From Dehalococcoidia bacterium (GTDB lineage: Bacteria > Chloroflexota > Dehalococcoidia > Lucifugimonadales > UBA3495), in the NCBI GenBank assembly GCA_021295965.1, contig JAGWBI010000016.1, forward strand, positions 16,623 to 51,227: a stretch of DNA of 34,605 bases, in the 5' to 3' direction. Position numbers and translations under genes: made by a program. Position 1 is the first letter of the stretch. Every line of letters begins with the position of its first letter. The notes beneath the pieces are model-generated. The model had not been told where the DNA came from. It searched no databases and saw only the letters and a program-made list of their open reading frames with translations. Shown here in pieces: positions 24,929-32,945 of the stretch.

Positions 24929-27900
24929 TCACGGATGCTCAATAATGGTCAATCGTTGATTGGCCGGAACGTCCTCCAGGGTTTGCACGGCGCCGCTGGG
25001 CCATCGGATTTCTACGGAGTCCGCCTGGTCGGCGGCGCCCAGTCCGAAATGGGCTGGCAGCATATTCTGGCCCTTGTTGCTGGAGCCGGCCGTGATCTCC
25101 CGGATCTGCGTGCGCCCTCCGGCGGTTACGGTGATTCTGGCCCCGATGCCGTCGCGGTTGCTGACCGTCCCTTGCGTAGCGATGCGTAGCCAGTTGCCGC
25201 CCCAGGCGCAGCTGTTTCGGAAGAGTTTCGCCGATTGAGGGCCATCTCCGGCCAAGCCCAGGTTGGCCACGTACAGGTCCAGGCAGCCGTCGTCATCGAA
25301 ATCGGCATAGGCCACTCCGCGGCCGACGCCCCGGTCGTCGGCGCCGCTCACCGACGACACGTCGGCGAAGGTCGCGTCTCCAGTGTTGCGGAGCAGCAGG
25401 TTGGGCTGGTTACGGTGGTTGGTGAAGGGGTCGCTGTCCAGGTAGCCGCTGGCTGCGTAGAGGTCCTCCCAGCCGTCGTTGTCGTAGTCGAAAAACACGG
25501 CGCCCCAGCTCACGCGCTGTCGTCGCTGGAACAGGCCCTTCGCTGCTCCGGCGTCGGCGGCGGTTTCGGTGAAGGCGCTCCCGTCTCCGTTGTTGCGCAG
25601 CAGCACGTTGGCCTCGATATTGGTGACGTAGAGGTCGAAGTCTCCGTCCAGGTCGTAGTCGCCGACGGCAAGCCCCATGCCGAACATGGCCGCATCGGCC
25701 CCGGAGGGCTGGGAAATATCCGCAAAGCGCCATGCGCCGTCTTGTCCCGGCCCGTCGTTGCGCCAAAGGACGTTGGGCTGAATATCCTTGCCGAAGTCGT
25801 TGATCACGTAAAGGTCTGAATCGCCGTCGTTGTCGAAATCCACCCAGGCCGGTTGGAACCCGGCGCCCCACAGGTTGCCGTATTCGCCCTGGGATCCGCT
25901 GGGCGCGGAGGTGTCGCCCAGGAGGTGAGTGACCTCGGTGAAGGTTCCGTCCCCGTTGTTGTGGTACAGGGCTAGGGGACGCACGGCGTAGGCGTAGAAG
26001 CGGAGGTCAAAGGCTTCCGGGTCGTCCTCCGCCATGTGGCGTACCACCACGAAGTCCAGGAAGCCGTCCCGATCATAGTCGCCCCAGGCGCAGCCCATGG
26101 ATCGGTAGCTGGCGTCCGGGTCGCCCAATCCGGCCGGGCTGGTGACGTCGGTGAAGGCTCCCGCGCCGTTGTTGCGAAAGAGCCGGCTGTTGCCCCAATT
26201 CGTCACGAAGAGGTCTCGGTCGCCGTCGTTATCGTAATCGGCGGCGCACCCGCCGTTGGTTTTGCCCTCCAGATCGCCGACGCCGGCTTCCTCGGCCACG
26301 TCGGTGAAGGCGCCGTCGCCGTCGTTGCGGTACAGGGCGTTGTTCACGTCGGCATCGGAGACCACGTCGCTGGTGTCCTCGGTGCGGGCCACAAAGATAT
26401 CGTGCCGGCCGTCGCCGTTGTAATCAAACACGACCACGCCGGCCCCCAACGGGATGCGGTCCGTCGGGTCCCGGTAGTGCCGGAAGTCAACGCCGGCCGC
26501 TTCGGACACGTCGTTGAAATAGGGCCGGTGGTAGCTGAAGCCGCCGGCCACCGTGCTGGAACGTCCGTCGGGATTGGTGACCACCACGTCCGCCACGCCG
26601 GCCGGTTGCGGCGGCGCGGCGATGGTCATGGTATGCGAATCGAGGAATTCCACCACTCGGGCCTCGACGCCGCCAATGTTGACCCGACTATTCTCCAAAA
26701 AACCCGTGCCCGTGATGGTCACCAGGCTGTCTCCCAGGGTGGCGGCAGCGGGCGGGTCCACGCCCAAAACCAGCGGCCCTCCGGACTCGGCCGGTGGGAG
26801 GATTCCCGGCCCCCATGCCGGGCCCACGTCGTTGGCGGCGCTGCCGCTGAGGTTGGCCTGGTGGGACCCGTCGGCGTTCATCACCATGATCTCTTCGTCG
26901 CCGTAGCGGTTGCTGGTAAAGACGATCCTCGTGCCGTCGGGCGACCAGGAGGGCCAGTAGTCCTTGAAGGCGTTGGAGGTGAGCCGCACCCGGTTGGAGC
27001 CGTCGGCCTGCATCACGTAGATGGATCTCCGGCCTTCCCAGTCCGAGGAGTAGGCGATCCTGGAACCGTCGGGCGACCAGACGGGAAATTCGTCGCTGGT
27101 GGCGCTCTTGGTGAGGCGCGTCTGGTTGGAGCCGTCGGCGTCCATCACGTAGATCTCCAGGTTCCCGTCCCGCCGCGTGTTGAACAGGATGCGCTCGCCG
27201 TCGGGGGACCACGAAGGAGACGCGTCGTAACCGGGGTGGTTGGTCAGGTTGACCTGGTTGGAGCCGTCGGCGTCCATCACGTAGATCTCCCGGTTGCCGT
27301 CCCGGTCTGAGGCGTAGGCAATCTTGCTGCCGTCCGGTGACCAGGCGGGATAGGCGTTGACCGGACCGCTGGCCCCGTTCCCGGATCCGTTGGTCAAGCG
27401 CCGCAGGCGGGAGCCGTCGGCGTTCATCACGTTTATCTCCGCGTGGCCGTCCCGTTCGGACACGAAGGCGATCTTTTTTCCGTCGGGCGACCAGACGGGG
27501 AAATCGTCATAGGCGGTGTTGTTGGTGAGCCGCCTCAGGTCTGAACCGTCGGACTTCATGGAGTAGATCTCGAAGTCCCCGTCCCGGTCCGAGCGGAAAA
27601 GGATGCGGGAATCGGAGTCGTTCAGGAAAAAGGGGCCGATGAACAGCAGACCCGCGCCAGCCACCATGCTCAGCGACCAGGTGCCGGCGGCAAAGGCGGC
27701 CACCGCCTTCTTGGGCATAACGCGGGCCAAGCCCCAGAAGGTGAAGGGGCCGCCGGCCGCCGCGCCGAACAGCAACGCCGCCGCCGGGGCGCTGCCCATG
27801 CCAACCAGCAGCAGCACCGCCACCAGGGGTATCTCGAACAGCAGGGGCACGTTGATAAGGATGCCGAAGGTGGCGGCCACGACGATGCCGGAGACATTGT

Positions 27901-28714
27901 TGCCCAGATAGGCGGCGACGGTCTCCGGCGTCAGCCATTGGATGACGAGGCCGCCGGCGAAACCGGCCAGCACCATGGCCGGCCCCAAACGCCAGAGATA
28001 ACGCAGGCTGGCTTTGATCCAGTCCTTCAACCCTGTCGTCAGGGTGTCCCGCCAGGTGTTCGGTCCGCTTTCCTCTCCAACTGTCCCGTACCGGAATATA
28101 TCGGCTATAGGAACGCGACGCCGGATGAGCAGGGCCACCAACGGCCCCAGCAGCAGCACGCCCACGATGCTCACCGCGATGCGGGTGCTGGCCAGCATGG
28201 GAGTGAACACCAGCGCGGCCATCACCAGCGCCGGTATGTTCAGGGTGGAAGATCCCTGGGTGATTGCGATGGCCGTCTCAACCGGCGCGCCCTGGCGTCG
28301 GAACGCCGAGGCGATGGGGACAATGCACGCGGAGCACAGGTTCATCGAGGAGCCGACGGCGAAGCCCCGCAATACCCCTTTCAGTCCCCCACCGGTGAAA
28401 CGCGAGCCTTCGCCCCGGGGAAACAGGAAGACTTCCGTGATGCCCGCCGCAAGGAAGGCGAAAGTCATCCCCAGGCTGACCAGTCTCAGGTAGCTGAGAG
28501 AGAAGTCCCACCACCGCTCGAAGAATCCGGTTTCAGGTTCCCGGTCGATGCAGAAGCCCTGGAAGCACTCGGTCTGGGGGGCGTTGACGGCGCCCAGGTC
28601 TTCCTGGATCGTATCCAGCTTGGGGATACGGTTGAAGGCCAGGAACAGGCCCAGAATGACCGCCAGCAGCACGATACCGATGACACGCTTCTTTTTCAGC
28701 GCCGTATCAAACAT
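24929..28714 (-). CDS. Permease / TolB-propeller / IPT-TIG / VCBS-ASPIC fusion protein
   Basis: One uninterrupted ORF of 1261 residues. Residues 1-365 are an integral membrane part with about nine to ten hydrophobic segments, resembling ArsP/DUF318 permeases (SSMNLCSACIVPIASAFRRQ near 122-141, and a second half with INVPLLFEIPLVAVLLLVGM near 287-306). Residues 367-636 are six PD40/TolB-type propeller repeats, each ending in a WSPDG-like motif (408, 458, 502, 546, 590 and a degenerate WGPG at 634). Residues 648-727 are an IPT/TIG Ig-like domain. Residues 730-1165 hold seven VCBS/FG-GAP calcium loops of the DxDxDGxxD kind (near 764, 827, 879, 959, 1019, 1077 and 1138). Residues 1174-1260 are an ASPIC/UnbV domain (NRDGIGARITV, SVEIRWPSGAVQTL). 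The soluble part resembles secreted CRTAC1-like proteins. The order suggests a membrane carrier with a very large extracytoplasmic receptor, but function is unknown. The start ATG 28714 has a weak ribosome-binding site. Confidence 0.85.
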   Translation of the reverse strand: MFDTALKKKRVIGIVLLAVILGLFLAFNRIPKLDTIQEDLGAVNAPQTECFQGFCIDREPETGFFERWWDFSLSYLRLVSLGMTFAFLAAGITEVFLFPRGEGSRFTGGGLKGVLRGFAVGSSMNLCSACIVPIASAFRRQGAPVETAIAITQGSSTLNIPALVMAALVFTPMLASTRIAVSIVGVLLLGPLVALLIRRRVPIADIFRYGTVGEESGPNTWRDTLTTGLKDWIKASLRYLWRLGPAMVLAGFAGGLVIQWLTPETVAAYLGNNVSGIVVAATFGILINVPLLFEIPLVAVLLLVGMGSAPAAALLFGAAAGGPFTFWGLARVMPKKAVAAFAAGTWSLSMVAGAGLLFIGPFFLNDSDSRILFRSDRDGDFEIYSMKSDGSDLRRLTNNTAYDDFPVWSPDGKKIAFVSERDGHAEINVMNADGSRLRRLTNGSGNGASGPVNAYPAWSPDGSKIAYASDRDGNREIYVMDADGSNQVNLTNHPGYDASPSWSPDGERILFNTRRDGNLEIYVMDADGSNQTRLTKSATSDEFPVWSPDGSRIAYSSDWEGRRSIYVMQADGSNRVRLTSNAFKDYWPSWSPDGTRIVFTSNRYGDEEIMVMNADGSHQANLSGSAANDVGPAWGPGILPPAESGGPLVLGVDPPAAATLGDSLVTITGTGFLENSRVNIGGVEARVVEFLDSHTMTIAAPPQPAGVADVVVTNPDGRSSTVAGGFSYHRPYFNDVSEAAGVDFRHYRDPTDRIPLGAGVVVFDYNGDGRHDIFVARTEDTSDVVSDADVNNALYRNDGDGAFTDVAEEAGVGDLEGKTNGGCAADYDNDGDRDLFVTNWGNSRLFRNNGAGAFTDVTSPAGLGDPDASYRSMGCAWGDYDRDGFLDFVVVRHMAEDDPEAFDLRFYAYAVRPLALYHNNGDGTFTEVTHLLGDTSAPSGSQGEYGNLWGAGFQPAWVDFDNDGDSDLYVINDFGKDIQPNVLWRNDGPGQDGAWRFADISQPSGADAAMFGMGLAVGDYDLDGDFDLYVTNIEANVLLRNNGDGSAFTETAADAGAAKGLFQRRQRVSWGAVFFDYDNDGWEDLYAASGYLDSDPFTNHRNQPNLLLRNTGDATFADVSSVSGADDRGVGRGVAYADFDDDGCLDLYVANLGLAGDGPQSAKLFRNSCAWGGNWLRIATQGTVSNRDGIGARITVTAGGRTQIREITAGSSNKGQNMLPAHFGLGAADQADSVEIRWPSGAVQTLEDVPANQRLTIIEHP

Positions 28715-28881
28715 CTGCTGCGCCCCGAGCGGCGTGATTATGGTCGCATAACGTCGCGATTGGTCGAGGGATCGGCCGCAAGAACGGTGGGATGTTATGC
28801 CCGGCCCTGGTTGCTGTCAACGCTGGGGAGCCTGCGCACCCCCAGCGTCGCAGGACTTGCGCAGTTGGAAGCCTTTACTCT

Positions 28882-28909
28882 CGTCATTCCCACGAAAGCG
28901 GGAATCCGG
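28882..28909. repeat. GTCATTCC-family palindromic repeat
   Basis: CGTCATTCCCACGAAAGCGGGAATCCGG is the same unit as at 9193, with a slightly mismatched stem. Confidence 0.6.
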
Positions 28910-28968
28910 TGAACGAAATCGTCAAAGGCGATGAATGTCTCACGCGTACCCGCTTTCTCCAAACTGTC

Positions 28969-29002
28969 ATTGCCACGAATGCCGTCAGGCATTCGTGGCA
29001 AT
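28969..29002. repeat. Perfect 15-bp-arm hairpin repeat
   Basis: ATTGCCACGAATGCC, loop GTCA, GGCATTCGTGGCAAT. It is preceded by GTC, so it opens like the GTCATTGC elements at 33299 and 33752, which appear to be relatives with a different stem. The following sequence to 29087 ends GAGATTGCCATCCGCCAGAGG.., which is also found at 33830-33862. Confidence 0.7.
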
Positions 29003-29310
29003 CTCGTTGCGGTACTGACGACTACTTGCAACAAGCCTCTGCTACGCCGACGAGATTGCCATCCGCCAGAGGCGGACTCGCAATGCCAAAGTAGGTACGC
29101 ATGAGCGATGAATGTTCATTCGCTCTTCGGCTCCTGGACTCCTGCTTTCGCAGCAACGACGGTACTCTAGTCTCAACTGCCTAACTCCTATGACGGCATG
29201 AGTGAGCCAGGGCAATTGCATTTCAAATAATCTCATCCGTCCCTCCGGTGAAAGCCGGCGTCCGGTAACCCAAAAGTCGGTACATCTGCAACGAAACAAA
29301 CAATTGTGGC

Positions 29311-29341
29311 GACTGGATTCCCGCTTTCGCGGGAATGACGG
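29311..29341. repeat. GTCATTCC-family palindromic repeat (reverse orientation)
   Basis: It folds as ATTCCCGC-TTTC-GCGGGAAT and ends GAATGACGG, the reverse complement of the CGTCATTCC start seen elsewhere. Confidence 0.65.
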
Positions 29342-29389
29342 ATATATGTAGCCCCAAATGCGATTGCCCTGATGAGTGAGCCAACCGCG

Positions 29390-29419
29390 TTGACTTACGT
29401 TAAATCCCGGTGCTACGGT
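29390..29419 (+). promoter_or_regulatory. Possible promoter of the 29447 MFS gene
   Basis: TTGACT (29390-29395), an 18-bp spacer and TACGGT (29414-29419) with an extended TGC in front. The -10 matches consensus at its key first, second and last bases. The transcript would start about 20 nt before the ATG. Confidence 0.4.
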
Positions 29420-29446
29420 GGGCCAGCCTGAGGGGCCGGTTTTCTG

Positions 29447-30685
29447 ATGCGCCGGATAGATTATCGCTGGATCATCCTGACCACGGGGTTCATGATCCTC
29501 TTCTTCAATGGAGGGTCACGCTCCGCGCTGGGGTTGATGCTGAAGCCCATGGGCGACGATCTGGACTGGACCCGGTCGGCGCTGTCGTCGGGCATCACGG
29601 CGTATATGCTGGTCTCCGCCCTGGCGATGCCCTTTGTCGGGCGGCTGGCGGACCGCTACGACCTGCGCTGGATCATGGGGACCGGGGTGGCGGTGGGCGC
29701 GCTGGGCATCGGGCTGATGAGTGTCATATCCGCGCCCTGGCAGCTGTTCCTGGTGTACGGGGTGGTCTTTGCGCTGGGGAACGCGGGCATTTCCAACCCG
29801 GTGGTGAGCGTGATGATCGTCCGGTGGTTCCCGCAGCGTCGCGGCGTGGCCAACAGCGTGGCGGTGTCGGGGAACGCCATCGGGCAGCTGGTGATCGTAG
29901 GCTCGCTGGCGCAGTCACTGGTGCGTTTCGGCTGGCGCGCGTCTTTTGCAGGGTTGGGGGTGGCAAACCTGGTGATCCTCACGCCCATCGTGATGGCCGC
30001 AGTGCGGGCCGCGCCACCGGAATCGACTCACCCGTCCGGCCCGGCCCGGGGCAATCCGGCGGCGGCGGATGCGGTGGCGACACCGGAGGGATCGCTGCTG
30101 ACATCGGGACAGCTGTGGCTGCTGGGAGGGATCTACGCCATCTGCGGGTTCCAGGACTTCTTCGTGCAAACCCACGTGGTGGCTTTCTCCCTGGACATGG
30201 GGATGGGCACGCTGTTGGCGGGCTACCTGCTGGCGCTCATGGGCGTGATGGGCCTGTTGGGGGTGCTGGCGTCCGGATACCTGGCCGACCTGATGGGGCC
30301 GGGACGTCCGACGCTGCTCTGCTTCGTGATGCGGATAGGGATATTCTCGCTGATCATCCTGACGCAGGCGATACCGTCGGTGATGATCTTCGCGCTGCTG
30401 TATGGTTTCACCTTCCTGATGACCGCGCCGCTGACGGTGATGTTCTCGGGCAACATCTTCGGGCAGCGACGATTGGGTCGGGTCAGCGGCACCATATCGG
30501 GCATCCACCAGGTCAGCGGTGGCCTGGGGGCGCTGGCGGGCGCACTGTCCTTCGATATCTGGGGCAGCTACGACCGCGCCTTCCTGCTGATGCTGGCGCT
30601 ATCGATTGCGGCGACGGTGGGAACCCTGCTGGTCCGCGACCGGGCGCCACAATGGTCAACGCCGGAGATTGCCGCCTGCGATTAG
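29447..30685 (+). CDS. MFS transporter (monocarboxylate-carrier-like)
   Basis: The 412-residue protein has twelve predicted membrane segments. It starts MRRIDYRWIILTTGFMILFFNGG, with motif A as GRLADRYDLRW and the conserved GNAGISNPVVSVMIVRWFPQRRGVANSVAVSG region of monocarboxylate-type MFS proteins. The central loop (about 190-220) is Ala/Pro/Ser-rich. It lacks the YGWW start and the RPED loop of the other three MFS genes, so it belongs to a different subfamily. AGGGG lies 11 bases before ATG 29447, a weak site. Flanking gaps hold repeats, so it is probably transcribed alone. A role in organic anion transport is inferred. Confidence 0.87.
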   Translation: MRRIDYRWIILTTGFMILFFNGGSRSALGLMLKPMGDDLDWTRSALSSGITAYMLVSALAMPFVGRLADRYDLRWIMGTGVAVGALGIGLMSVISAPWQLFLVYGVVFALGNAGISNPVVSVMIVRWFPQRRGVANSVAVSGNAIGQLVIVGSLAQSLVRFGWRASFAGLGVANLVILTPIVMAAVRAAPPESTHPSGPARGNPAAADAVATPEGSLLTSGQLWLLGGIYAICGFQDFFVQTHVVAFSLDMGMGTLLAGYLLALMGVMGLLGVLASGYLADLMGPGRPTLLCFVMRIGIFSLIILTQAIPSVMIFALLYGFTFLMTAPLTVMFSGNIFGQRRLGRVSGTISGIHQVSGGLGALAGALSFDIWGSYDRAFLLMLALSIAATVGTLLVRDRAPQWSTPEIAACD

Positions 30686-30737
30686 ACGGCGGTGGGCTCA
30701 TCGGCCTGTCGCCTCCACCCCACGGTGTGTAATAATA

Positions 30738-30922
30738 GATGGGCTGAGGCTCTCCATACTTCCATTGCGGGGCATAAAACCCGCTTAGCCCTTCGGAGCG
30801 GCCCGGCGCTTACGGGACGGGGTTTCCTGCCGCGCTATCGCGCGGTTCAGCCTGCGGGTTTGGCCCGCCCGGTGGCACGTCGTGACCCTCCTGGTACCCC
30901 GCAGAATGGCCCATTGGCGGGG
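30738..30922 (+). ncRNA. Hairpin-rich leader or small RNA candidate upstream of the NCS2 gene
   Basis: Within 185 nt there are four perfect or near-perfect stems. GGGCTGA/TTAGCCC (30741-30747 with 30785-30791) closes over GCGGG/CCCGC (30767-30771, 30780-30784). CCGCGC-TATC-GCGCGG is at 30830-30845, and GCGGG-TTTGG-CCCGC at 30854-30868. CCCCGC...GCGGGG (30897-30922) has an inner AATG/CATT stem. No known riboswitch or housekeeping RNA consensus (RNase P, SRP, tmRNA, purine riboswitch) was recognised. It could be a structured 5' leader of the transporter gene 60 bp downstream, a small RNA, or a cluster of decayed palindromic repeats. An AATAAT -10-like box lies at 30730-30735. Confidence 0.3.
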
Positions 30923-30982
30923 TGGTCGCAGCATATCAACTGACGCGCTGGATTCTTGCGCGTGGACACCGAGGTATAACTC

Positions 30983-32725
30983 ATGTCATTTGAACCGACT
31001 ATAAACGACAACATTCGCTACGAACCGCAGGAAAACCCACCAACCAGGCTGGCCATCAGCGCCGGCATCCAGGGCGCCCTGGTGATGATCGGCTCCATCG
31101 TCCTCACCGTGGTGATAGTATTCCGCATCGCCGATCAGCCCGTTGATTACATCGCCTGGGGCGTGTTCGCCGCACTGGTGGTCAGCGGTCTGACCACCAT
31201 CCTGCAGGGTGTGCAATTCTGGCGATTTGGCGCGGGCCACCTGTTGGTGATGGGCACTTCAGGGACGTTCATTGGGGTCTGCGTGGCCGCGCTGGTGGAG
31301 GCCGGCCCGGCGGTCATGGCGAGCCTGATCATCGTCTCCTCGCTGTTCCAGTTCCTGCTGGCCGCCCGGCTGTCGGTCCTGCGCCGGATTTTCACCCCCG
31401 TGGTGTCCGGCACGGTCATCATGCTGATAGCGGCCACCGTCATGCCGATCCTGTTCGATATGCTGACGGACGTGCCAGAGGGAAGCTCCAGCGTCGCCGC
31501 TCCAGTGGTGGCGGTGACCAGCCTGGCGGCGCTGCTGGCGCTGGTGCTGCGCGGGCCGAGAAGGTGGCGCATCTGGTCGCCCATATTCGGCATCATCGTC
31601 GGTTGCGCGGTGGCGGCCCCCTTCGGCCTTTACGACGTGCAATACGTTATGGATGCGCCCTGGTTCGGCGTGCCCTTCCGGTCGTGGCCGGGGCTGGACT
31701 TCACGCCGGGTCACGAGTTCTGGGCGCTGTTGCCGGCGTTCATCGCCGTGACCATCGTGGGCGCGATTGAGACCATTGGCGACGGCGTGGCCATCCAGCG
31801 CGTATCCCGCCGGCAGCCCAAAGCGACTGATTTCCGCGTGGTACAGGGGGCGCTCAACGCCGACGGATTGGGCAACCTGCTCTCCGGCCTGGCGGGAACC
31901 TTGCCCAACACCACTTACTCCGGCACCATACCAATGGTCGAGATCACCGGCGTGGCGGCGAAACGGGTGGGTATCATTATCGGAGTGGTGCTGCTGGCGT
32001 TGGCGTTTTCCCCCAAGGCTACCGCATTGCTGATCGCCATTCCCAGTCCCGTTGCAGCGGCATTTACGATCGTATTCTTCACGTTGCTCTTCGTACAGGG
32101 GATGCGGATCGTCTTCCGCGATGGACTGGATTATCGCAAAGCCGTGGTGCTCGGCGTGTCTTTCTGGACCGGCGTGGGATTTCAGAACCAGGCCATCTTC
32201 CCGGAACAGCTGGGAGACGGTTTCTGGGGCATCCTGCTGGGCAACGGCATGACGGCCGGAGGGCTGGTGGCGGTGGTCCTGGCCGCTTTCATGGAGCTGA
32301 CCGCAGGCAGGACCCGCTGTATCAGGCTCCCGGTGGACGACGAACATGTGGCGGAGCGGGTGGACCGTTTCCTGCGCGGTTTCACAGGACGCTTGGGCTG
32401 GAACCCGGAAGCCACCGACCGGCTGGCGGCGGCAGCCGAGGAGACCCTGACCATCTTGTCCCAGGAAGACCCCCGCGACGACGGCGCGCCGCGGCACCTA
32501 ACCGTCAGGGTGCGGCACGATGCCGGCAAAGTGGAGGTGGAGTTCGCGTCCACGCTGCATGGCGAGAACGTCGAGGATCGCCTGACCTACCTCAGCGTGC
32601 TGCCTCCGATACCCGACGAGAGCGAGGCATCCTACCGCCTGCTGCGTCACTACGCCTCCGAGGTGCGCCACCAGAAGTACTACGGCCTGGATGTGGTGAC
32701 GGTCAGCGTGGCAAATGCCGCTTGA
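30983..32725 (+). CDS. NCS2-family (nucleobase/ascorbate-type) transporter with RsbW-like C-terminal domain
   Basis: The 580-residue protein has an N-terminal part (about 20-440) with the NCS2 transporter pattern of 12-14 helices. It keeps the helix-8 motif IVGAIETIGD (Glu263, the nucleobase-binding glutamate position of UraA/XanQ) and LPNTTYSG...EITGV before helix 10. The usual signature QNxGxxxxT reads GTIPMVEIT here, and the helix-1 QH motif reads QG, so the substrate may not be xanthine or uracil. The last 135 residues (about 447-577) are soluble. They resemble the RsbW/HATPase_c_2 fold: TDRLAAAAEETLTILSQE looks like the N-box helix, followed by HLTVRVRHDAGKVEVEFAS. The glycine-rich ATP lid is not obvious, so ATP binding is doubtful. 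The start is ATG 30983; its ribosome-binding site (GAGGT) is fair. Confidence 0.82.
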   Translation: MSFEPTINDNIRYEPQENPPTRLAISAGIQGALVMIGSIVLTVVIVFRIADQPVDYIAWGVFAALVVSGLTTILQGVQFWRFGAGHLLVMGTSGTFIGVCVAALVEAGPAVMASLIIVSSLFQFLLAARLSVLRRIFTPVVSGTVIMLIAATVMPILFDMLTDVPEGSSSVAAPVVAVTSLAALLALVLRGPRRWRIWSPIFGIIVGCAVAAPFGLYDVQYVMDAPWFGVPFRSWPGLDFTPGHEFWALLPAFIAVTIVGAIETIGDGVAIQRVSRRQPKATDFRVVQGALNADGLGNLLSGLAGTLPNTTYSGTIPMVEITGVAAKRVGIIIGVVLLALAFSPKATALLIAIPSPVAAAFTIVFFTLLFVQGMRIVFRDGLDYRKAVVLGVSFWTGVGFQNQAIFPEQLGDGFWGILLGNGMTAGGLVAVVLAAFMELTAGRTRCIRLPVDDEHVAERVDRFLRGFTGRLGWNPEATDRLAAAAEETLTILSQEDPRDDGAPRHLTVRVRHDAGKVEVEFASTLHGENVEDRLTYLSVLPPIPDESEASYRLLRHYASEVRHQKYYGLDVVTVSVANAA

Positions 32726-32756
32726 TAAACCCCCTGCAATTCCCGACCGGGAGCGG

Positions 32757-32772
32757 GCGAATAATTATTCGC
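32757..32772. repeat. Short palindromic repeat, GCGAATAATTATTCGC core
   Basis: A perfect 16-bp palindrome flanked by GAGCGG and TCTAC, a diverged relative of the element at 20711-20736. It lies 31 bp after the NCS2 stop and may act as its transcription end. Confidence 0.65.
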
Positions 32773-32849
32773 TCTACACAGAGAAACCACCTGGATCGTA
32801 ATGCCACCGCCACGGACAATACTGCCGCCCGCAACGCCGCCGTTTGTCA

Positions 32850-32855
32850 TATAAT
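32850..32855 (+). promoter_or_regulatory. Perfect -10 box upstream of the Rieske gene
   Basis: TATAAT at 32850-32855, 90 bp before the ATG at 32946. No convincing -35 is seen at the proper distance, so promoter assignment is tentative. Confidence 0.35.
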
Positions 32856-32945
32856 GGTTTGCTGATAAAGGGCAGCGAGGGCGGCCGCAGCCGTCGTTGC
32901 ATCAACAGCCGCAGTTTCCGGGCGGAGCAATTAAGGAGCATCCCA

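Larger units (their letters stand above)
28715..29446. other. Repeat-rich 732-bp intergenic region without genes
   Basis: Palindromic elements fill much of this gap: a GTCATTCC-type unit at 28882-28909, a long hairpin at 28969-29002, an ATTGCC...CGCCAGAGGCGG type at about 29054-29087, and a GGATTCCCGC unit at 29311-29341. Short ORFs here translate the repeats (for example RHSHESGNP and TRLPSARGGLAM) and are not genes. A promoter for the MFS gene lies at the right end. Confidence 0.7.

Noticed and set aside
26036-27310. A 424-codon plus-strand open frame opposite the fusion gene
   Set aside because: It mirrors the regular repeats of the propeller and VCBS regions. Its periodic HHVD-type pattern is a by-product of the repeats on the other strand.
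28792-29094. A 100-codon plus-strand ORF in the repeat-rich gap
   Set aside because: Its peptide consists of translated palindromic repeats (RHSHESGNP, TRLPSARGGLAM), a well-known source of false gene calls.
28882-29341. The cluster of repeats considered as a CRISPR array
   Set aside because: The units differ in sequence, orientation and spacing, are each palindromic, and no cas gene is nearby.
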